Below, piece after piece: positions 34,931 to 64,000 of a stretch of DNA of 64,000 nt. Location of the stretch: the NCBI RefSeq assembly GCF_016097555.1, contig NC_054707.1:48315766-48379765 (forward strand). Direction: 5' to 3'. The translations under genes were made by a program, and so were the position numbers. The DNA is from Gigantopelta aegis (taxonomy: Eukaryota; Mollusca; Gastropoda; Neomphalida; Peltospiridae). Every line of letters begins with the position of its first letter. The stretch's first letter is position 1. Below the pieces are notes generated by a model that worked only from the letters and a program-made list of their open reading frames with translations, had not been told where the DNA came from and made no database searches.

Positions 34931-35561
34931 TTGTAATAAATAACTAAACATTAAACGTTCCCGCACATAATCGTTCCATAATTAACTCTAGCATGATAAT
35001 TAATTAAAAAGCCTAGTCTACTAGTAAATGGAATTATTTGGTTGTGATTGTTTATAGGCATATAGTTGAAGGTATAAACTATGTTTCAAAGATTAATAAT
35101 TCAAAATTAATATTTTTTGGCGGGAACCGGCATTATTGCAACTTTGACATAGTACCTTTAAAACCAGGGTCTTACCCTGATCAAAATTCGGGGGGGGGGG
35201 AGAGGGGGGAGGGGGGGAGGGCACTACTTTTAATAAACAAATGAAACACTATACAAATTAAACCCTGAGATGTGTATGCTATTTTCAGGAGTAAAAAAAT
35301 TAAATAGTGAGAGTCTTAGGGGGCAACTTAGTGGGGTACGGCCCTGAAAAACTGATTAATCGTTCGCGAAGTGTTGGGAGTATCCAACTTGTTCTCTTCA
35401 TCGATCATTCATGATACCTCGCATTCAAAACCAACAGGTATAATACTACTATGCGTTAATTTACTGGCTAGTAATACACCAAGACCATATACAATTCTAA
35501 TAATGTGTAATAGAAGAAGTGACACACTTGACGATTACGAATCTGTCATTAGCGTATTTTA

Positions 35562-35890
35562 AAGTTTGTTTTGTTTAACGACACTACTAGAGCACATCGA
35601 TTTCTTAATAATCGGTAACTGGATGTCAAATATATGATAATTCTAACATGTAGTCTTAAACAGTAAACCTGCTACATTTTTCTATTAGTAGTAGGCTAAG
35701 GGATATTTTATATGTACTTTTCCACAGACAGGACAGCACATACCACGGCCTTTGATATATCAGTCGTGGTTTTGACAAGAAAATAAGCCAGTCAGAGAAC
35801 GGATCCACCGAGGGGGTTCGATCCTACGACCAAAGCCTCTTACTGGTCTTAGGAGAGCGATCTACCGCCTCAGCTAGATCCCTCCCCCAT
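35562..35890 (-). mobile_element. SINE type C, nearly complete
   Basis: GTTTGTTTTGTTTAACGACA, CCACAGACAGGACAGCACAT and a tRNA-like GGGTTCGATCCTACGACC end are present in order. Confidence 0.82.
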
Positions 35891-36019
35891 TCAATACCAT
35901 ATATCTGTACAAGATCGATTCCAAAAGAAATTGCGATTGAATCGTGACGAAAGTGAGCCACGACTACCTGCCAGGTGCTGTGTCTACAGAGAGCTGATCT
36001 TATCCACTATATAGGGTTC

Positions 36020-36675
36020 CAACTCCATCCGTAGGACGTCGGTGGGTCCACTGGGCTATTTCTCGTTCCAACCAGTGCCTCACGACTGGAATATCAAAGG
36101 CATTGGTATGTGCTATGATGTCTGTGGGATGGTGCATATAAAAGATCCCTTGCTACAGTAGGAAACATGTAGCGGGTTTCCTCTGATGACTACGTGTCAA
36201 AATGACCGGCCTCGGTGGCGTCGTGGCAGGCCATCGGTCTACAGGCTGGTAGGTACTGGGTTCGGATCCCAGTCGAGGCATGGGATTTTTAATCCAGATA
36301 CCGACTCCAAACCCTGAGTGAGTGCTCCGCAAGGCTCAATGGGTAGGTGTAAACCATTTGCACCGACCAGTGATCCATAACTGGTTCAACAAAGGCCATG
36401 GTTTGTGCTATCCTGCCTGTGGGAAGCGCAAATAAAAGATCCCTTGCTGCCAATCGGAAGAGTAGCCCATGTAGTGGCGACAGCGGGTTTCCTCTCAAAA
36501 TCTGTGTGGTCCTGAACCATATGTCTGACGCCATATAACCGTAAATAAAATGTGTTGAGTGCGTCGTTAAATAAAACACTTCTTTCTTTACGTGTCAAAA
36601 TTACCAAATGTCTGACATCCAATAGCCGATGATTAATTAATCAATGTGCTCCAATGGTGTCATTAAAGAAAACAA
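36020..36675 (+). mobile_element. SINE type C split by SINE type A
   Basis: The outer element runs 36020-36203 and 36602-36675. It is split at a perfect 13-base duplication, TACGTGTCAAAAT, at 36191-36203 and 36589-36601. Confidence 0.92.
36204..36588 (+). mobile_element. tRNA-headed SINE type A, full length, with 13-base target duplication
   Basis: 385 bases, head GACCGGCCTCGGTGGCGTCG, B box GGTTCGGATCCC, tail GTCGTTAAATAAAACAC. Nearly identical to 23938-24324, so probably young. Confidence 0.95.
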
Positions 36676-36679
36676 ACTT

Positions 36680-36944
36680 CTCCTTCTTCCATCTGTAAGA
36701 CTGCCACTTTTATAGGGCGAATCAGTTCGGGTTTCAAAACCCTTTCTACACCATCCGTAAACAAAACGATGTCTGAATGCATATATGGATGTGCATGGAA
36801 TAATGTTTCAAGCAAAAAACAAACTTAAGTATTTTACAGAAATATTGCTCGAATTATTTTGAGGGCGAAAATCATTAATTTAATGCTTTCATTAATTTGA
36901 TTTACTTTAATTTATCAGTATATTTAATAGTGTGCTCTGCATTG

Positions 36945-36979
<35 letters not shown>

Positions 36980-37700
36980 TGCTGCTTTGTTGCTGTTTTC
37001 TCAGAAATAGTAAGAATATTTCAAACACAGCAGTTATTACTGTTATATAGTAACTGAAGTTCTGTTAAGGGAATTCTTTTAAACACCCATTGCCACAGGA
37101 GCTCGCCGTTTTCCTCCTCAGTTGGTGGTTCTTTCTATCACTGTGATTCTAAAATGTAAACATGCCATCAAAACGATATGCTTGAACAGACTAAACACAA
37201 GGCGTCGAAATCTGCTTAGTTCGTTTATTTCAAGAACATATCATAAAGCAGTATTGTGCTGATAAAGCTATGTATACAAATGTACTATGTAAACTAATAT
37301 TTTTAAAAATACAGTAAAAACAAACATATATATGTATATGTATGTATATGTAGATAGATATATATATATATTAAAAAATAACATATAAACTAAATTGCTT
37401 TTGTATACAGCTTGGTCGGGGGCGTAGAAGCACCTGCATAAAATGTTTTTATTAAAAACGAGTCCAAAAGTAGAGTATCGTAAAAATAACCGTGAGTGTT
37501 ATCTTCCTATAAATATGTATGTATGCCTACAAAATGTATATTTTTTGGCAAAAAAATAAAATGTGTGTTTATTATATTTTACAATTAAATAGCAAAATCT
37601 AATTTTGATCTAGAGCTGTGGTAGTAATTAAAGACGAGCAACTATAGGTTACCTTTCAGTTGTAGTTGAAACTATTGACTTTTCAGTATTAAAGTATCAG
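36680..37700. other. No gene found; (TTG/CTG)n at about 36942-36987
   Basis: AT-rich sequence with a short CTG repeat. A minus-strand open stretch near 37084-37148 behind an acceptor-like ACATTTTAG is too short to call. Confidence 0.6.
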
Positions 37701-37707
37701 GGCAAAC

Positions 37708-37890
37708 CAGTGGCGGATCCAGAAAATCCATTTATGGGGGCCTCAATGACATGAGGCGGAATGCCAAGGGAACTTTGGGGAGGTTTGGAGAGGAATAGTA
37801 AAAAATATATATATACATATATAATAAAATTATAACTCACAAAATGTAGGGGGGCCGGGGCCCCTGCCCCTCTCCCTTGATCCGCCTCTG
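37708..37890. mobile_element. hAT-like MITE, 183 bases
   Basis: CAGTGGCGGATCCAG at the left and TTGATCCGCCTCTG at the right form inverted ends. GCAAAC lies on both sides as a probable target-site remnant. Same family as 26281. Confidence 0.8.
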
Positions 37891-38223
37891 CAAACAAATA
37901 AATGACTACTTGCTGCTGGTGGCATATAGTGTTTCAATTAATACAGAATACTATCTGCAGCTCTAGTCGTTATAACTTCCCAGATTTGTTTTAAACAGTC
38001 GAGATTCGCTCCTACGCCTGGTATGATTATTTAAGCATCCCCGCAATACATAATATTAACCACGTTATTAGTCTGAGTATAAAGCTTTAAAACTGAATAT
38101 CATATAGTATCTGATTATACATTCTAATAACGTAGTTCATATAATTATAAATTTTGAAGTTCATATTTGAGCATGTATGAAGCATTTTGCCGTTTTGTGG
38201 TTCCTGCCCTCTTCGCCATTTCG

Positions 38224-38337
38224 GGAAGGGACGTAGCTCAGTCGTACAGCGCTCGCCTAGTGCGCGATCGATCTAGGATCGATTCTCGTCGGTGTGCCCA
38301 CTGGGCTATTTCTCGTCCCAGCCAGTGCTCCATAACA
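38224..38337 (+). mobile_element. SINE type B head fragment
   Basis: GGGACGTAGCTCAGTCGTAC and GGATCGATTC (A and B boxes) to CCAGTGCTCCATAAC; the rest is absent. Confidence 0.75.
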
Positions 38338-38509
38338 ATATGAATTTAATATTTTTTTAAGAACTAGTTTTATCCTGGATGTTACATCACAAATATTATT
38401 TTTATTCACCTAATATGTTTATGGAATTCTTGTTTATTATTACTTTTTCTTATTCCAATTAGTCGCGACATTATAATTTTACAGTGGAATGAAATGTCGA
38501 AGAAGGAAG

Positions 38510-39230
38510 AAAGGAAATGTTTTATTTAACGACGCACTCAACACATTTTATTTACGGTTATATTAAGGACCACACACACATATATATAGAGAGAGAGGAA
38601 ACCCGCTGTCTCCACTTCATGGGCTACTCTTTTCGATTAGCAGCAAGGGATCTTTTATATGCACCATCCCACAGACAGGGTAGTCCATACCATGGCCTTT
38701 GATATGCCAGTCGTGGTGCACTGGCTGGAACGAGAAATATCCCATTGGGCCCACCGACGGGGATCGATCCCAGACCGACCGCGCATCGAGCACATGGGCG
38801 GATCCAAGGGGGGGGGGGGGGACCAGGGGGACGCGTCCCCCCAAAAAATGGTTCAAGTGCCCTCAAAATGTCCAAGTGCCCTTTTTGTTTGTAGAATTTT
38901 TTTTTTTTTAAGTAAACAATAATTATATTGTAGATAAATGAAATCAAGATTTTCGTGTACATGCGCAAGCTTGCAGATATGTGTCTGTGTTATTGAGTCT
39001 CAATGGGGCCCCATTGAGGTTCTAACGCGAGTGACGCCAATTTACTTCATTATTGCTAGTATATTATGACGTAGAACTGTAGGAATTCATATTAATTGTA
39101 AATATCAAAACTTGTAGTAAGGTGCCCTTTTGACGAGTCAATGTGCCCTTCTTTTTTGGTCCCCCCGTAAAAATATTTCCTGGATCCGCCCATGGAGCAA
39201 GCGCTTTACAAGTGGGCTACACCCCGCCCG
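38510..39230 (-). mobile_element. SINE type B split by a 402-base element
   Basis: Tail at 38517 (TTTTATTTAACGACGCACTC), body with CACAGACAGGGTAGTCCATA, and head ending at about 39230 (GGGCTACACCCCGCCC). It is interrupted at 38793-39194. Confidence 0.9.
38793..39194. mobile_element. 402-base non-autonomous element, 14-base inverted ends, 5-base duplication
   Basis: CATGGGCGGATCCA at the left is exactly inverted at the right (TGGATCCGCCCATG). GAGCA is duplicated at 38788-38792 and 39195-39199. The interior is non-coding with a G run and a T run. Confidence 0.88.
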
Positions 39231-39568
39231 CAGCTCTAGAAGAGAAGTAAATGCGGTCTCAAATACCATGTGCTCTTTATTTGTTTCTACCAGCAATACA
39301 CGTCGACAAGCCAGTATTAATCAACTGCTGTTCAACGGCAAGCTTTCTTTGTTATCCTTTTTCTTTTCAAACATCTCGGTCATGTCATACTAAAATGTAG
39401 ACGTTTTAATTATGTTACTAAAATAATAAGACCTTGCCCATGAGGTAAATAGCATGAGCATTGTTGTAAGAGAATAAAATGTCAAATGTTTCTGGTCCGC
39501 CAACTGCTATATTACTGGAATGCGTTGCTAAAACATATCACAGTAAATTGTATGAAACAAAAGACCTG

Positions 39569-39574
39569 TTTATT
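39569..39574 (-). terminator. CNT2 poly(A) signal candidate
   Basis: AATAAA on the minus strand about 215 bases after the TAA of exon 10. This is consistent with the 3' end of the transporter transcript. Confidence 0.5.
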
Positions 39575-39787
39575 TTATGCACTTCAACTATGAAGATACT
39601 GCATTGTCGCCTCAGATGAAAATGATATTAACTACAGCTGGCTCACCCAGTGACTGCCGTCTTCCGAAGCAGGGTGTGTACACATTGTGTTTTAATTACT
39701 AGTGGTTGCTACATGTTAATTACGTGTTGACATGGCAGTTCACTTCATCACTCGGTGGCACTTCACTGGAAGAACATATTCGGTAAC

Positions 39788-58272
<18,485 letters not shown>

Positions 58273-58299
<27 letters not shown>

Positions 58300-61200
58300 C
58301 TACAAAGGAAAACCTTCAGTCAGGTACACCATGGAGCCACTGCTGACACCACGGACAGGACCCTACAAAGGAAAACCTTCAGTCAGGTACATCATGGAGC
58401 CACTGCTGACACCACGTACAGGACCCTACAAAGGAAAACCTTCAGTCAGGTACCCCATGGAGACACTGCTGACACCACGTACAGGACCCTACAAAGGAAA
58501 ACCTTCTGTCAGGTACACCATGGAGACACTGCTGACACCACGTACAGGACCCTACAAAGGAAAACCTTCAGTCAGGTACACCATGGAGCCACTGCTGACA
58601 CCACGGACAGGACCCTACAAAGGAAAACCTTCAGTCAGGTACACCATGGAGCCACTGCTGACACCACGTACAGGACCCTACAAAGGAAAACCTTCAGTCA
58701 GGTACACCATGGAGCTACTGCTGACACCACGTACAGGACCCTACAAAGGAAAACCTTCAGTTAGCATGGAGACACTGCTGACACCACGTACAGGACCCTA
58801 CAAAGGAAAACCTTCAGTTAGGTACATCATGGAGGCACTGCTGACACCACGTACAGGACCATACAAAGGAAAACCTTCAGTCAGGTACATCATGGAGCCA
58901 CTGCTGACACCATGTACAGGACCCTACAAAGGAACACCTTCAGTTAGCATGGAGGCACTGCTGACACCACGTACAGGACCCTACAAAGGAAAACCTTCAG
59001 TTAGCATGGAGACACTGCTGACACCACGCACAGGACCCTACAAAGGAAAACCTTCAGTTAGGTACACCATGGAGGCATTGCTGACACCACGTACAGGACC
59101 CTACAAAGGAAAACCTTCAGTCAGGTACACCATGGAGACACTGCTGACACCACGTACAGGACCCTACAAAGGAAAACCTTCTGTCAGGTACACCATGGAG
59201 ACACTGCTGACACCTCGTACAGGACCCTACAAAGGAAAACCTTCAGTCAGGTACACCATGGAGCCACTGCTGACACCACGGACAGGACCCTACAAAGGAA
59301 AACCTTCAGTCAGGTACACCATGGAGCCACTGCTGACACCACGTACAGGACCCTACAAAGGAAAACCTTCAGTCAGGTACATCATGGAGCCACTGCTGAC
59401 ACCACGTACAGGACCCTACAAAGGAAAACCTTCAGTTAGCATGGAGACACTGCTGACACCACGTACAGGACCCTACAAAGGAAAACCTTCAGTCAGGTAC
59501 ATCATGGAGCCACTGCTGACACCACGTACAGGACCCTACAAAGGAAAACCTTCAGTCAGGTACACCATGGAGCCACTGCTGACACCACGGACAGGACCCT
59601 ACAAAGGAAAACCTTCAGTCAGGTACATCATGGAGCCACTGCTGACACCACGTACAGGACCCTACAAAGGAAAACCTTCAGTCAGGTACACCATGGAGCC
59701 ACTGCTGACACCACGTACAGGACCCTACAAAGGAAAACCTTCTGTCAGGTACACCATGGAGACACTGCTGACACCACGTACAGGACCCTACAAAGGAAAA
59801 CCTTCAGTCAGGTACACCATGGAGCCACTGCTGACACCACGGACAGGACCCTACAAAGGAAAACCTTCAGTCAGGTACACCATGGAGCCACTGCTGACAC
59901 CACGTACAGGACCCTACAAAGGAAAACCTTCAGTCAGGTACACCATGGAGCCACTGCTGACACCACGTACAGGACCCTACAAAGGAAAACCTTCAGTTAG
60001 CATGGAGACACTGCTGACACCACGTACAGGACCCTACAAAGGAAAACCTTCAGTTAGGTACATCATGGAGTCACTGCTGACACCACGTACAGGACCCTAC
60101 AAAGGAAAACCTTCAGTCAGGTACATCATGGAGCCACTGCTGACACCATGTACAGGACCCTACAAAGGAACACCTTCAGTTAGCATGGAGGCACTGCTGA
60201 CACCACGTACAGGACCCTACAAAGGAAAACCTTCAGTTAGCATGGAGACACTGCTGACACCACACACAGGACCCTACAAAGGAAAACCTTCAGTTAGGTA
60301 CACCATGGAGGCATTGCTGACACCACGTACAGGACCCTACAAAGGAAAACCTTCAGTCAGGTACACCATGGAGACACTGCTGACACCACGTACAGGACCC
60401 TACAAAGGAAAACCTTCTGTCAGGTACACCATGGAGACACTGCTGACACCTCGTACAGGACCCTACAAAGGAAAATCTTCAGTCAGGTACACCATGGAGC
60501 CACTGCTGACACCACGGACAGGACCCTACAAAGGAAAACCTTCAGTCAGGTACACCATGGAGCCACTGCTGACACCACGTACAGGACCCTACAAAGGAAA
60601 ACCTTCAGTCAGGTACACCATGGAGCCACTGCTGACACCACGTACAGGACCCTACAAAGGAAAACCTTCAGTCAGGTACACCATGGAGCCACTGCTGACA
60701 CCACGTACAGGACCCTACAAAGGAAAACCTTCAGTCAGGTACACCATGGAGCCACTGCTGACACCACGTACAGGACCCTACAAAGGAAAACCTTCAGTCA
60801 GGTACATCATGGAGCCACTGCTGACACCACGTACAGGACCCTACAAAGGAAAACCTTCAGTTAGCATGGAGACACTGCTGACACCACGTACAGGACCCTA
60901 CAAAGGAAAACCTTCAGTCAGGTACACCATGGAGGCATTGCTGACATCACGTACAGGACCCTGCAAAGGAAAACCTTCAGTCAGGTACACCATGGAGCCA
61001 CTGCTGACACCACGTACAGGACCCTACAAAGGAAAACCTTCAGTCAGGTACACCATGGAGCCACTGCTGACACCACGTACAGGACCCTACAAAGGAAAAC
61101 CTTCAGTCAGGTACACCATGGAGACACTGCAGACACCACGTACAGGACCCTACAAAGGAAAACCTTCAGTCAGGTACACCATGGAGACACTGCTGACACC

Positions 61201-64000
61201 ACGTACAGGACCCTACAAAGGAAAACCTTCAGTCAGGTACATCATGGAGCCACTGCTGACACCACGTACAGGACCCTACAAAGGAAAACCTTCAGTTAGC
61301 ATGGAGACACTGCTGACACCACGTACAGGACCCTACAAAGGAAAACCTTCAGTCAGGTACACCATGGAGCCACTGCTGACACCACGAACAGGACCCTACA
61401 AAGGAAAACCTTCATTCAGGTACACCATGGAGCCTCTGCTGACACCACGGACAGGACCCTACAAAGGAAAACCTTCAGTCAGGTACATCATGGAGCCACT
61501 GCTGACACCACGTACAGGACCCTACAAAGGAAAACCTTCAGTTAGCATGGAGACACTGCTGACACCACGTACAGGACCCTACAAAGGAAAACCTTCAGTT
61601 AGGTACATCATGGAGGCACTGCTGACACCACGTACAGGACCCTACAAAGGAAAACCTTCAGTCAGGTACATCATGGAGCCACTGCTGACACCATGTACAG
61701 GACCCTACAAAGGAACACCTTCAGTTAGCATGGAGGCACTGCTGACACCACGTACAGGACCCTACAAAGGAAAACCTTCAGTTAGCATGGAGACACTGCT
61801 GACACCACGCACAGGACCCTACAAAGGAAAACCTTCAGTTAGGTACACCATGGAAGCATTGCTGACACCACGTACAGGACCCTACAAAGGAAAACCTTCA
61901 GTCAGGTACACCATGGAGACACTGCTGACACCACGTACAGGACCCTACAAAGGAAAACCTTCTGTCAGGTACACCATGGAGACACTGCTGACACCTCGTA
62001 CAGGACCCTACAAAGGAAAACCTTCAGTCAGGTACACCATGGAGCCACTGCTGACACCACGGACAGGACCCTACAAAGGAAAACCTTCAGTCAGGTACAC
62101 CATGGAGCCACTGCTCACACCACGTACAGGACCCTACAAAGGAAAACCTTCAGTCAGGTACACCATGGAGCCACTGCTGACACCACGTACAGGACCCTAC
62201 AAAGGAAAACCTTCAGTCAGGTACACCATGGAGCCACTGCTGACACCACGGACAGGACCCTACAAAGGAAAACCTTCAGTCAGGTACATCATGGAGCCAC
62301 TGCTGACACCACGTACAGGACCCTACAAAGGAAAACCTTCAGTCAGGTACACCATGGAGCCACTTCTGACACCACGTACAGGACCCTACAAAGGAAAACC
62401 TTCAGTCAGGTACACCATGGAGACACTGCTGACACCACGTACAGGACCCTACAAAGGAAAACCTTCAGTCAGGTACACCATGGAGCCACTGCTGACACCA
62501 CGTACAGGACCCTACAAAGGAAAACCTTCAGTTAGCATGGAGGCACTGCTGACACCACGTACAGGACCCTACAAAGGAAAACCTTCAGTTAGCATGGAGA
62601 CACTGCTGACACCACGCACAGGACCCTACAAAGGAAAACCTTCAGTTAGGTACACCATGGAGGCATTGCTGACACCACGTACAGGATCCCACAAAGGAAT
62701 ATCTTCAGTTAGGTACATCATGGAGCCACTGCTGACACCACGTACAGGACCCTACAAAGGAAAACCTTCAGTCAGGTACATCATGGAGCCACTGCTGACA
62801 CCACGTACAGGACCCTACAAAGGAAAACCTTCAGTTAGCATGGAGACACTGCTGACACCACGTACAGGACCCTACAAAGGAAAACCTTCAGTCAGGTACA
62901 CCATGGAGGCATTGCTGACACCACGTACAGGACCCTACAAAGGAAAACCTTCAGTCAGGTACACCATGGAGCCACTGCTGACACCACGTACAGGACCCTA
63001 CAAAGGAAAACCTTCAGTTAGCATGGAGACACTGCTGACACCACGTACAGGACCCTACAAAGGAAAACCTTCAGTTAGGTACACCATGGAGGCATTGCTG
63101 ACACCACGTACAGGACCCCACAAAGGAAAACCTTCAGTTAGCATGGCGACATTGCTGACACCACGTACAGGACCCTACAAAGGAAAACCTTCAGTCAGGT
63201 ACACCATGGAGCCACTGCTGACACCACGGACAGGACCCTACAAAGGAAAACCTTCAGTCAGGTACACCATGGAGCCACTGCTGACACCACGGACAGGACC
63301 CTACAAAGGAAAACCTTCAGTCAGGTACATCATGGAGCCACTGCTGACACCACGTACAGGACCCTACAAAGGAAAACCTTCAGTCAGGTACACCATGGAG
63401 CCACTTCTGACACCACGTACAGGACCCTACAAAGGAAAACCTTCAGTCAGGTACACCATGGAGACACTGCTGACACCACGTACAGGACCCTACAAAGGAA
63501 AACCTTCAGTCAGGTACACCATGGAGCCACTGCTGACACCACGTACACCACCCTACAAAGGAAAACCTTCAGTTAGCATGGAGGCACTGCTGACACCACG
63601 TACAGGACCCTACAAAGGAAAACCTTCAGTTAGGTACACCATGGAGGCATTGCTGACACCACGTACAGGATCCCACAAAGGAAAACCTTCAGTTAGGTAC
63701 ATCATGGAGCCACTGCTGACACCACGTACAGGACCCTACAAAGGAAAACCTTCAGTTAGCATGGAGACATTGCTGACACCACGTACAGGACCCTACAAAG
63801 GAAAACCTTCAGTCAGGTACACCATGGAGCCACTGCTGACACCACGGACAGGACCCTACAAAGGAAAACCTTCAGTCAGGTACACCATGGAGCCACTGCT
63901 GACACCACGGACAGGACCCTACAAAGGAAAACCTTCAGTCAGGTACATCATGGAGCCACTGCTGACACCACGTACAGGACCCTACAAAGGAAAACCTTCA
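58273..64000 (-). repeat. Minisatellite of exon-2 splice acceptors, about 90 copies, runs off the window
   Basis: Tandem units are 63 bases, with a 57-base variant. Read on the gene's strand, each unit has CTGAC or CTAAC, then GGTTTTCCTTTGTAG, then GGTCCTGTACGTGGTG and TCAGCAGTGGC, which is the exon 2 acceptor and its first 27 or so coding bases. The unit nearest the gene (58273-58299) merges into the true exon. Variant strings recur in the same order, for instance units with CACCATGTAC near 58910, 60146 and 61692, showing higher-order duplication. Both unit lengths are multiples of three. Confidence 0.97.

Noticed and set aside
37084-37148. Possible minus-strand exon behind ACATTTTAG (NHSDRKNHQLRRKTASSCGN)
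   Set aside because: It is short, its end phase does not fit any BTB exon, and no partner exon was found.

Overview
The window looks like an intron-rich, repeat-laden invertebrate chromosome, most likely from a mollusc. The evidence is phase-consistent spliced genes, many tRNA-headed SINEs of a type common in molluscs, Tc1-like and hAT-like DNA transposon debris, foldback MITEs and long microsatellites. No bacterial, organellar or CRISPR-like content is seen.

Three host genes can be assembled from exons with matching phases and consensus splice sites. (1) A complete concentrative nucleoside transporter (SLC28/CNT family) lies on the plus strand: ten coding exons between 6090 and 19413, 602 residues. 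(2) A BTB/POZ-domain protein lies on the minus strand: start codon at 29477, exons at 29387-29477, 25835-26081, 25016-25206 and 24475-24629, and a probable tiny last exon at 23182-23199, giving 233 residues. (3) A second SLC28 gene lies on the minus strand, convergent with the first. Exons 2 to 9 run from 58299 down to 40598 and a probable exon 10 ends at 39788; exon 1 must lie beyond 64000. Seven of the eight internal exons have exactly the same length as in the first gene and every phase matches, so the two are inverted paralogues with the BTB gene between them. Both carry the Gly-Met pair that human CNT2 has at the nucleobase site, which predicts purine preference.

The most unusual feature is the set of minisatellites in the transporter introns, which are built from the genes' own splice sites. 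Exon 2 of the second transporter is bracketed by them. From 58273 to the window end run about 90 tandem copies of a 57/63-base unit. Each holds a branch-point-like motif, a pyrimidine tract, the exon's 3' splice site and about 27 bases of its coding start. On the other side, 57105-58150 is an array whose unit carries the exon's 5' splice site. The minisatellite before exon 4 is shared by both paralogues, and in the first gene it also contains copies of the exon 4 acceptor.

Layout: 1-6000, tandem repeats, SINEs, a Tc1 fragment, a MITE inside a SINE and the 5' flank of transporter 1; 6.1-19.4 kb, transporter 1, with a Tc1 element and a duplicated copy of its own 5' flank in intron 1; 19.4-23 kb, GATA repeat and foldback elements; 23-29.5 kb, BTB gene with a solo LTR in its first intron; 29.5-39.5 kb, no host exon that I can support, mostly nested SINEs, MITEs and DNA elements; 39.8-64 kb, transporter 2 with nested insertions and arrays. 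Exon coordinates were derived by hand from splice signals and phase and are exact unless stated. Repeat boundaries are approximate unless a target-site duplication is quoted.
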